Positions 10,834-22,100 of a DNA stretch of 64,000 nt are shown here, in pieces (position 1 is the stretch's first letter; each line of letters begins with the position of its first letter). The stretch is from Pterobdella sp. o SKG-2022 (taxonomy: Eukaryota > Annelida > Clitellata > Hirudinida > Piscicolidae). Both the position numbers and the translations under genes were made by a program. The stretch is taken from positions 11,444,118 through 11,508,117 of the forward strand of contig OZ038320.1 of NCBI GenBank assembly GCA_964035795.1. Direction: 5' to 3'. Under the pieces are notes generated by a model that was not told the DNA's origin, searched no databases, and saw only the letters and a list, made by a program, of their open reading frames with translations.

Positions 10834-13800
10834 TTAAAGTCTCCACTTGCCCTTGTTTTTCTTTTTATTCTTGGCTTTATTGGCGGCACCGACAGGTCTC
10901 TGTTGTCTAGGAGGTTGCACCGCATCCATCTTTGGTGACCCTATGTCACTGTTCATCGGTGACTCTGAGGCGTTCCTTGAGGTTGTGAGAATTTCATTGT
11001 ACTCATGTCTTCAATATACATTAATTTATCTAATCAAAGTTTGAGCAAACAGTCAGCATAAGTTTTGAGTTTAGGATAGAATTAATGTTAATGATGCAAT
11101 GAAGTGCTCACAGTTCAGGGAAGGCCGTGGTTGTGGCTCCTTGCGTGCCTTTACCTGTGTTACATTGGTTGTTAGTCTGAATCTATTTATTAAGTTAAGT
11201 AAAAGTAAAGTCAACAAACACAAAGTATTTACTATTTGATTTACACCATTAAGTTAGGTAAATTTCTTTGATTAGCAACCGACATGTTCGGCTGTTTGCG
11301 AAATTTGATTTTCAGTTATTTTTTCTGCTTTCTGAAAATCAAAATTATTTTAGAATTTTATTATAAAAACTTTAGCTTAACTTTTTTCAAGTTTTCGAAA
11401 TTTTTTTTTCGATCGTAAGTTTATACGTTAGCGATATTTAAAAAAAACAGTAGTATTTATCTAATTAACTTATATTTATTTCGAAATACTTACGTAAAAA
11501 AATGTCATATTCTAGAGATTTTTTCTTAAGCTTATCCCATAATACTAATCCTCCCTCGCGTCAATTAAAACGCCGAGTTTTTTATTTAAACATTAGGAGT
11601 AATATATATAATAGCAATAGGTTAAATAAAAATATCAATAACTACAGTAAGAGTTTTAAAAATAATTGCCCGTCCAGCCAGAAAAAAGAAGAAAAATTGC
11701 CACACAGTTAATGAAAGTCCTTTTCAAGTCGGATCTTTAAATGTTGGTTTGATGAAGAGGAAGGCTTCTGAAGTGGTGGAAACCATGTCGAGAAGGAGAG
11801 TCAATCTGTGTTGTTCACAAGAGATTCGTTGGAAAACCAACCTTAAACTTATTGCAGGCAGAGTCCATCCATATAAGTATTTTGGTTGTGGGAATGATGA
11901 GAGCACTTGTGGTGTAAAAATTCTACTGACTGAGAAGTGGTGGGAGTAAGTGTTTGAAGTGATTAGAGTCTCAGATAGAATCATTCTCATTCAAATGGTG
12001 GTAGGATCAGTTGTGTTTGTTTTTGTGAGTGTTTATGCACGTCAAGCTAACCTTAGTGAGAGTGTAAAAGATCAATTCTATTATGTGCTTCAATCCACCA
12101 TAGCTAGAGTTTCACCTTCGGAATAGCTAATCAATAAGTGGAGACTGGAATAGCCATATAGGATCACACTCTACTGCTTTTGAGGATGTGCATGATGGAC
12201 AGGCTTTGGGAAAAAGAAACAATGAAGGTGAAAGACTGCTGAAATTTGTTGTTGCCAATGAGCTGATTGTTGGTAACTCCTGGTTCAAGAAGAAATTTGA
12301 ACATCTGGTTACATACCAGTCAGGAGAATGTAAAACCCAAATTGACTACATATTGTATAATAGAAGTTTTAGAAAAATGATCTCTAATGTGAAAGTCATT
12401 GTTGGGGAGGAGTGTGCAACACAGAATAGACTAGTGGTCGGTGACTTCAAGGTTTGCACTCATGCTCATCCCAAAAGAAAGTTTGTTTCTCATACAAAAG
12501 TCTAGAAACTAAAAGACTTTGGAAATCAAGTTGAATTTTGTAATTTCTTCAATGCATCAATCCAAGGAAATGAAACTGGTAAAATTTTAGATGAGCGTTG
12601 GAAGTACCTAAAAAACAATTTGATTAATGCTACAAAACAGGTTTGTGGAGTCTCTGCAAAACATACCTGGAAGAGGCAGACTTGGTGGTGGAATGACAAG
12701 GTGCAGAAAGCTGTGTCCCACAAACGTAAATGTTTCAAAGTATGGAAAGCACGAAGACAGAGATGCTTATCAGGCTGCTAAACGTGCATTCAACCTCGCT
12801 GTGCACATAGCCAAAACTGATGCTGAGAAGATTGCGTTCAAACAAATCAATCCCAGATCTGTTGAGATATATCGACTGGCTAAGCAAATGCGACGAGAAA
12901 ACCAGGACGTCATTGGGGATAAACCAGTGAGAAATAATAATGGCCAAATGTCCCTGGATGTTGATTCCAAAAAAGAAGCATGAAGAGAATGATAAAGTTT
13001 GCTCTCATTCACTCCTTTCAAAACTTGGCATTCATGATGTTGAGGTAGTTCTTCGTACAAGCAGGATGAGGTGGTTTGGACATGTAGAGCGTAGCGTGGG
13101 TTGGATTTCTCAGGTGCGAAAGTTGAATTTAGATATTTGCAAGAAGCCTGGTAGGCCCAAAAAGACTTGAAATGAGCTCATATTGAATGATAAAAGAAAG
13201 CTAGACATGGTTTGTAAGGATCCACTCGATCGACCTGAATGGAAAGGCCGACTTCGAGATGGAACTTTCAAAAAGCCCAACCCTTGGTAAAGGAAAACAG
13301 GCAATAAAAAAGATTTGATTGATTGATTGATAAATTTAATGTCGCCTTCAATTATTCGGAATCATTAAATAATTGAGACAAAATGAGTGTTTCTGCATAA
13401 TAAAAATAACCAAGAAGCTACATGCAATTAGCTAAAATACTAAAATGAAAATACTAGAAATTTTTAAAAGATAATTTACACAAGATAAGAATTTTCTATT
13501 GAATATTAGAGCAAAAATGTAAATATTTGGTTTAATTAACACTGAACACACCGATCTCCTTGCGCCTGTTTCTCCTCCTGCCTCGGTAGGTAGACCTCTC
13601 CTTCAGAGGCAGCCACCTCTCAGGGTCTGGACCCACAGAAGGATCGTAGTTCTTGGGCAGCACTGTGGTGATAAATGCGGTTTTCTTCCTTTTATTATGA
13701 TTATGATTTATCAAAAAAAAAACAATGAATTTCTGACACAAAAGAAAATAAATTTTTATACTAACATTTCTTCTTCTTTTTTTTTGACTTTTTCTTTATT

Positions 13801-16800
13801 ACAACGTCCGTTTTTCTGATGGAAATTTTACAAAGAATTGAAATAAAAATGACATAAAAATGAAAAAAAATTGATGAAAAACTTTAAATAGTAAAATCTA
13901 AAAAGCTTATATTAAAAAAAACCGATTGAAACCTCCTCACCTCTTCCAAAACATGTTATAACACAACAACATAAAAACACCAAAATCCCAGTCAGCACCA
14001 GTAAACCAATATAATACATCATGGAGACACATACAGGTGAGGGGATGTTGGCTTGTTGGACTTCTTGGACCACTTGGAAATGTAATAGTTGGTGTTCTCA
14101 AGAGATGTCACATCGACTGAAGCAAGCACCTCTTCTGCAGCTGGAAACTGCTTACTCACTCTGTGAACATTTGTATTCAGTGCCATGACGATAAAATATT
14201 GAGAAAGCAAGTTAAAATATATAAATATATTTATTTATTTATATAATGTGTTAACGGAATTTTTTTTTTATATATTACAGACCATAATTACCTCTAGAAG
14301 TTTTTGAAAACTCAATAAAACTTTAAACATTTAAAATATAAAAAAATTAAAGCTGATGAATCACATTCAAAAATTAATTGAAAACTACAAAACGCACAAT
14401 GATCGTATAAAAATAATGAAGCCTCCTACAACATACACAACGAACAGAAGGCATGATATAAAAAACGTACTGATGTGCCTTCTTCGGATCGAACCGAGAG
14501 TAAGCAACTATCAGTTGAGCCAGCAGCTTCAGGTCTCCAGGGTTCGATCTAAGATAATATAGGAGTATTGGGTTTGAATATTTAAATTCTACTATTATTA
14601 CAAATATAGTGAGTTTAGCTTAGTTCATAACACATTCAGTTAATAGTATATAGATACTATCAAAGTGTGGCAAAAAAATTCTTTCAAAATGACACTATCT
14701 TCAATTCAAAGCTGTAAGCAATTACTTGCGAAGAATTTGATTGATTGCAGCATAATGACAAATATAAGGATAAGATGAGACATAAACTAACTTCCTTAGT
14801 TCTTCAAGCATATTGGCAGCCAGCTGAGGCTTGCCTGCATTCAGTTGTATGTTGGCACCTGCTCTCATCAATGCATTCACATCCTCACTCTTAGACTGTT
14901 TATTATGTTTTCAATTATTCTTTCGATGATTATTTATATTACGATTCTTTCATTACATTCAAAGGTCATCAAATCAAAGAAAGATCATGTATCAAATTAA
15001 TGTTGGAAATACAAAACATATAAGACATACAACACAGTAAGCAAAATCATTGAAAGCCTGGGAGCAAGAAGGCCACCTGGTTCTTAAGGTGCCATTGCAC
15101 TGCTTCATTGATCACTTCTGATGCAGCCTGGTCGTTGCCCTGCTTCTCATACAGACCCACCATTGTCGACACCTGGGTCACATTATTTGATGCTTATACT
15201 ACCTTATCTTGCATATATATTAAAATAAATCCACTCGTTATATTATATTAAATGATTGAATTCTTCAGAATTTAACTGACACGTAATTGTTTAACACATC
15301 TTCAAATCAATCTCTAAAGAAACACTGCACTCACCACACCAGGAGAAAAGTAGTCATCCCCCAATTGTTTGAGAACGTCACAAGCTTCATCCACCTTGTC
15401 CTGCTCCAACAACAACTGAGCAAGAGCGTAATGCAACAATTCACTTCCAGCCTGGTTCTCTGCCTTCTGTATGCATTCCTGTAGGTTGGAGATGAAAGAA
15501 CTTGAATTTGACAGAATGAAAAAATATAATTTGAATCATCAATTGAAACTCAATTTTTATATGTTCTTTCAGACTTATCTAATGAAAACCACGAAAGAGC
15601 TAAAAATAAATTAACCCTTAAATACTAACTTGAAATAACAAAATCATTAAAAACTAAGCACACACGCCACACCAACCTTGAGGTAATTCATGGCTTGCTG
15701 AGGCTTCTTGTCCCTCAAGAACTTGCAAGCAGCCACCAGAGATGCTTTGGTGCACGAGCCCTGTAGTGCTGCTACACTCTTCAAGCACTGCTCACCCTGT
15801 TTTGAAGTGTTTAACATGGGATACTTATGGTGAATTTGAGCTTTCTTTTTGTAAAGTAGTTTATTACTTCTTGGGGTTTTTAATGCTTAGTATATATGCT
15901 TTTCAGATAATTGTAGATGTTAATTGAAATTTATAATTATTTTATTATTGGTTCCTTTCAAATCTATATACATATAGTCAATTCTGTTTAACCAATAGTA
16001 ACTTGTTTAGTAAATGAACATCCATCTTTTTAATTCTCTAGCTTCTTTAACTAAACCCCAGAACAACCACCAACAACACCCACCTGCCCAGAGTACAAAT
16101 GAAGAAGGCACTGGTTGATGGCAATGAGTTGCTTCTGCTTGGAGGAGATCTTGTGCTTGAGGTCAGTTGATGTGGCCACCTTTATCTTCTTCTTTGAATC
16201 AAACATGCTCTGGTCCTGTTGAAAAATTTTATGTTAGCAACCTTGTTATTGTGAACATTTTTTCTTCCAAATGTTTGATTGTATATGAATTTAGGATTAA
16301 TCATGGAAAACTATAAGTATAGGTCTTAATAACAACAGAAGAAATCCTTATATAAGTGCTTTCACACCAACTCGTATTTGATCATTGTATTGAAAGCACC
16401 TTATTGATAGTGACTATGTTGTTGCATGCCACAGCCATCACTTGAGCATCCACAGACCTTCAACATTAATTTATATTAGTATAACTACTACTACTAATAG
16501 ACCATTCAATAAAAAGGCATCATCATCAATGTTTAGTGATTCAAAGCTTCTAGAATAATGGAATTAGACTGTCATTTGTTTCAATATTTCAACAATTATT
16601 TAGACAGGTTGATCTCATCAAAGGAACATCAATAATGTTCAACATTAGAATATATTTCTCAACCAAATATTAAAAAGCATAGAATGTTTTTGAAATATAA
16701 ACTATTTGAAACTAATAAAATATTTTTAAAAAATTATTAAATAAAGCTACAACGTCGAAAACAATTAAAACATGGCATAAATGACTTACTTGAACTTAAT

Positions 16801-18098
16801 GATTTGGTTGTACAAAGCAAGTGCCTCATCATTCTTTCCCATCACTTGCAACACATACCCCATCTGCACTCTGTGGTCAGATAGATGGGTATATGAGGTG
16901 AAGATTTCCTTTATTATAATTATTATTATGGAATCTAGAAATATTATAAAAGTTAAATTCAATGATAAATCTTTTGAATGCTATTGTGAATGTTAATATA
17001 CCATAGGAAAATTTTTATAAAGTATTTATTACAACAATAATAAATACCATCATTTTGAAAATAAAAATAAATTAACTTCAATTGAAAGAGTATTGTCTTA
17101 AATTTTCGTGATGATAAAATGTATGCATATATAGAACATGATGATAACAAAAATGCATGTATAAGTAGAACACAGGAACTACAAACTTGATGAAGGCCAC
17201 TTCAAACTCCACTTCGTCTTCATCCAAAGACTCTTCACACACCTTCTCTGCCTTCTTCAACAACTCCAATGCACCTGAATACTTCTTCTGGCCAATCAAG
17301 ATGCAAGCTGAGTTGTACAACATCTCATATGTCTTGTTCTCTAGCTCTAAATCATCCTGAATGCAGTTTTCAAAATTTTTTGCTCTTAATATAAGTTTTT
17401 TTTACATCTTTATTTGGTTAAGTCTTATTTTTATGGGGTCAGACATTAAATCACACTGCAGAGCAGTAAAGTTGGATAATTAATCTGATGTTCTATTAAC
17501 TAAGCTATAAAGGCCAAATTATAATGAAATTTGATGTTGGAATAATTTTTTTTCCAAAATAATATATTTGTATTTGAGTTTTTGTTTTTATCTGTCAAAA
17601 AATTAAAAATTTTTTAAATACGTTTATTAAAGTAAAAAGATAAAAACATTTACAAAATTCAACTTTGTCATAATTCATTAGTATATTTTTGAATCACAAC
17701 AGTGTTATTTATATTACTATGAAAACAGATAACAGATTTTGATGGAAAATTATAGTAGTATTTGAGTTTAAAAAACTTGATATTTGCAGAAGAAAAATTA
17801 AATATTGAAATCATAGCTATGAATAAAACAAAAATATAGAACTGACCACTTTCTCATCAGTCCACATGTTGATTGCTGCCAAGGAAGCTGACAAGTTTGC
17901 CTCCCTTTCATCTTCAAACTCATCCTAATGGTACAATAATATTTCAATTAGGAATGAAAAAAGTAATACAATTATTATAATCATCATTAATTTAAAAAAA
18001 GAATTGAAAAGTTGAGAAACTCATAATGAAAGAAAAACTTCAGATTATAATGAAATGATGAAAGATTTAACAAGAACTCAGACTGAAATTAATTAAAA

Positions 18099-18132
<34 letters not shown>

Positions 18133-18818
18133 CCTGAGTATTTTTCATGATTTCTCTGTAAATAGAGAAACTTTCAGAAAAGTTTTCAAGTCTATAAAGC
18201 TGCAATGATTATAAAAATATTTATAAATAAAGAATACTGCAGTTTGGTTAAATATTACAATCTGTCCAAGAAGCTCCTTGATACGCAGATCTGATTGGTC
18301 AGGAGCCTGATTCAAGGTTTTCAAAGCATCCTCACATCTATTAAGCCTATACTCACAATAGGCTTTTTCAAATGAAACACTAGAAAATTATAAAAAATTT
18401 TCATAGAATTTATGATAAAATTGATACATAAAAATCAAAAAATGCTAAATCTCACTCGAGTGTGCTGATGTTTTTCTTAATGCATTGAAAGGCATCATCA
18501 AAACGACCCTTGTTCACTAGACAAACAACCTTGCACTGCCATACTTCTTCTAATGTCGGGTGCTCATGCAAAACTAGTTGAATGAAATCAGATACTTGTT
18601 TTGAATAGAAAAGTTGAATTAATTAATTATCATTATGAGCAAGCAAACACGTTTACAACATCTGCTTTCTTTCAAAAACAATATGTAAAATTTAATAACA
18701 AAAATCAGAAGTTCTCACTTTTGTCAGCTATTTTTAAAGCTTTTTCGTATTCTCCATTTTTGCCAAGCCAATTTAATTCCTTTATCAAAGAAGCCGAACT
18801 AAACACTTGTGTCGCCAT
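10834..18818 (-). CDS. SRP72: SRP72: signal recognition particle 72 kDa subunit, complete
   Basis: Nineteen exons (minus strand): 18719-18818, 18456-18594, 18259-18379, 18134-18199, 17847-17924, 17187-17356, 16790-16870, 16400-16457, 16084-16215, 15677-15796, 15335-15478, 15077-15172, 14792-14895, 14471-14548, 14035-14160, 13766-13815, 13552-13662, 11112-11154, 10834-10975. They total 652 codons plus stop (human about 671); all junctions are GT-AG and phase-consistent. SRP72 pairs with SRP68 on 7SL RNA in the signal recognition particle, which targets nascent secretory proteins to the ER. Visible: N-terminal TPR repeats (SFEKAYCEYRLNR in exon 3, YNQIIKFK in exon 7, DQSMFDSKKKIKV in exon 9), a Lys-rich stretch (exon 16), the RNA-binding signature PDPERWLPLKERSTYRG at about residues 567-583, then IGKGTQGAT across exons 17/18 and a basic tail. 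Intron 17 carries an antisense LINE. Head-to-head with CCDC186. Confidence 0.96.
11500..13325 (+). mobile_element. Internally deleted non-LTR retrotransposon (LINE) in SRP72 intron 17
   Basis: Plus strand, antisense to its host gene. From 11735 it reads as an APE-type endonuclease in shifting frames: SLNVG near 11740, CCSQEIRW near 11815, SGDWNSHIG near 12142, then KTQIDYILYNRSFRKM at about 12336-12383. It continues into a pre-RT linker (WKRQTWWWNDKVQKAV, 12671-12715; EIYRLAKQMRRENQD). From about 12985 it jumps to the C-terminal end of such ORFs (RMRWFGHVERS, CKKPGRPKKTW with a stop in place of W, DPLDRPEWKGRL). The reverse transcriptase core between these blocks is missing. The 3' end is an A-rich run and a TTGATTGATTGAT tail at 13311-13330, probably the element's tail. 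The 69-codon frame at 11502-11711 just upstream may be its 5' part. Dead copy; clade not assigned. Confidence 0.8.
18101..18131. repeat. (AT)n microsatellite abutting an SRP72 splice donor
   Basis: An uninterrupted AT dinucleotide run of 31 bases in SRP72 intron 4. On the minus strand the exon-4 donor reads CAG then GTTATATAT, so the repeat starts within the first few intron bases and makes up part of the 5' splice-site context. Confidence 0.9.
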
Positions 18819-19132
18819 CTTTTTTGACGATAAAATTTTTAAAGGTAAAATGAAATTAAAAAGTTACAATTTTGTCAAATTTTGATGTTCATGAAACAAA
18901 TAATTTTTCAAATCTTAAACGTTGAAACTTAATCAATAAAACCTTTTTATACAAAGTAGGGAATGTAAATATACAAACAAAATAGGGTTACTCTTAAATT
19001 TTGATATTTTTTTCAGTTTGACGGTCTTTACTGTATTTATAAAGAAATATAATTTATTAAATAAATATGAAACAACGAAATTTATAAATTGGATAAAAAC
19101 TGTCACGAACCATCAAATTATTTTTTTCGATT
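18819..19132. promoter_or_regulatory. Bidirectional promoter between SRP72 and CCDC186
   Basis: The two start codons face away from each other across 314 bp. This must hold both 5' UTRs and both promoters unless untranslated exons lie further away. The sequence is AT-rich, with no clear TATA box in a decisive position. Two housekeeping genes head to head at this distance suggests a shared core promoter; this is inference from spacing. Confidence 0.5.
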
Positions 19133-22100
19133 ATGAGATATAGTATGAACATTGATAATAGTTCATCAAATGACACTGAAGATTGTTTAAAAGTACCAAA
19201 AAATGAGTGTTTATCTGCTATCAATAATTCTTCTAAAGGTTCTATAGAAAAAAACATGAAAGATTTACAAGTGAATAAAGACCTATTTGTGGAAAATTTG
19301 CTGGACGAATTAGATAAAGTAATAGTACTTATTTTTGTTTTAAATTAAACCGTTGGCTTATGTCCAATTTTTACCTATCTTTACAGTTAACACAAGGTGA
19401 AGAACTAAATGAAAAAAGTGAAAAACATTCAACAAATGAAACAACAACCTTGAACACAGAAAATTTTGAAAAAATTTTGAAAACCTCTGTTGAAACGAAA
19501 TTTGTTGAAAATGATGAAACAGTTTCCTTGTCAGGTATGCATCTACAATTTTCCATTTTTCTATTCAAATTAATATGAACTGCATATTGATGAAATTGAA
19601 CTATTTTTTAGAAAATGCTTCATTAGATACTCAAGTCTGTCACCCATCACAAGATTCAGAGTTAAATCATCAAGAAGAAATTGCTAATATGCAAAAGGAT
19701 CATGAAAATGAAGTTAACAATGTTAGGCATTATCACAAATAATATTCTAGTTCAATTTATCTTATTGAAAGTCTTATATGATTACCATAAATGCCTGAGC
19801 TGTTTGTTTTGCAAGACATTAATTTTTTTAGCTTCAGATCAAGTTGGAGCAGCAAAAGAAAGAGAATGATATCATAAGAAAACAGTTGAATGAACAATTG
19901 AGCAAGCTTGAGATCGAGTCTTCTGCGAAACAACAACATTATTTAAAAACCATCAAATCAGTGGGTTGCTCAATATTAAATGATGAATTTTAACAATAAT
20001 CATAACTTTCAAAATAAAATTTGGCCAATTATATAAAATATATGGATTATAATTTATTTTGAAATACTGATTATCACATTAAGATATCTATCATTATCCA
20101 TACATCATTTAAATTTTATAATTTAATCATAAAAAACTTGCTTTCAGATGGAAAACCACATAAAAGTATTGCGTCAAGAAAGAGATGAAGGTGTGATGAG
20201 ATTTGCAGAAGCGGAGAGAAAAAGAGAAGAAATGAGGGTATCATTAGAGAAAGGAGAGTTGATAATGAAAGGGTGGGGAAGAGAAAAGGAAGCTGCATTA
20301 AACCGTTGGAAAGTCGTGTGTGATGAAAACAAAAGAGCTTTCGATATGTGTAAAAACCAAGTTGGTTGTTATAAATTAAATGTATCTTAATTCATCTCAC
20401 TTTTCATATATGGAATTTTTTTACACTAAAGTTTCACCGTTCACTTTTCCACAAGTATCTTAAAACGCACTCGTATATCTGCAAGCCATGTTTAATATAA
20501 CAAGCAAATTGAAAAGTGATAGAGTTTGCTTTCTGTCACTTTTCACTTTACTCGCTATATTAAACATGACTTGCAGATATAAAATGAAATTTTTGTAAAT
20601 TAACAAGTTCATTTAGCTGTATTTTTATTTTGCTATTTAAAGTCATGAAACATGTGCTATGCGGTGGAAGCAAAAGCATGCTCCATATGTACTTCTTTTG
20701 CTCTAACAAATTTTCATAATTATTCAAAAAAAAGCAATGGCCCTCAGTCCCCAGCAGCTCTTGAATGGGCAAAGGGTGCTAAAAATGCCTGGGCTTTCTT
20801 CTTTTTCTTCTTTTTGTTCTTTTGGAAAGTCTTTTTTCTTTTGGTAGTTGTAATCTTGGATCATTAAATGCAAAAAGTATGAAGTTGTGTGAAGAGTTGT
20901 TGAAGAAGGAGATTGGTATTTGCTGTATCCAAGAAGTGAGGTGGAGGGGTATGGGTTCGAAACTTCTAGGTAGTTTAGGTAGGAGGTTTAAACTATGGTG
21001 GTTTGGTAATAAAAATAAGATAGACGGTGTAGGATTATTAGTTAGAGAGGATTTATGTATTAATGTTATGGGAATAAATAGGATATCAGATAGGGTAATG
21101 GTAGTGGTAATTATTTTTGGTATCAGTAATTTGCTACAGAACCGTCTTCTCCGTTTGTATGGTCAGGTGAGACGTTCGTCCATGTGTACCAAAGACGTGC
21201 TTGAACTTTCTCTGCCTGGAGGTCGTTTTCGTGGTAGGCCAGCAAAAACTTGGTTGAGTTGTGTTGAAAAAGATATTGAATCCTATGGCCTGGAAAATGC
21301 GGATCCACTCAAAAGAGCTGAGTGGAGAAAGTGTATTAGCCGACTGCTGTATACCCCAGCTACTGGGACGCCTACAGCAGTATAATCTAATATGGATATT
21401 ATTATTAAAAAGGTAGTGAGAATTGTTTGCACTTATGCTCCACAATGTGGAAGATCGATGAGGGAAAAAGGAAAATTTTATGAGGAGCTTGCTAGAGGGT
21501 GTAAAGTGAAAAATGAAAATGAAGTTTTAATTTGCTAAGGAGACTTTAATGGACACATTGGCAAAGAGGTTGAAGAGTTTGAAGGTTTCCATGGAGCTTT
21601 TGGAATAGGTGAGAAATGTGAAGATAGATTGTACTGAAAAGGGTATGTGTGTGGTTTAAGAAGAAGGATAATAGGAAGGTAACTTTTAATGGAGGGTGTA
21701 GTGGCACAGAGATTGACTTTGTGTTGATGAAGAGAAGGTAGAGGAAGTTTCTGATGGATGTAAGGGTAATTGGAGGTGAGCTTCAGCATAAGTTTTTGAA
21801 GGTAATTTTAGACAGAAAGTGGCTTAAAATGCCTTAAGTAGCTGTGCTAAAAAGGAATGTCGCACAAAAGTGTGGAGGCTTTTGAACGAAGATATTAAGA
21901 AAAAATTTTCTGAAAAGATGGAAGTTTTATATCAAAAAAGTGATGAACGAAATGCATGACTGAAATATAAAACTTCTGCTCTAAAAGCTGCTGAAGAAGT
22001 TTGTGGAGTGAGTAGAGGTAAATTTCAGTACGGTGAAACTTGGTGGTGGAATCAGGATGTGTAAAAAACCATCACAGAGAAGGAAAAAGTTTCCGTAGAT

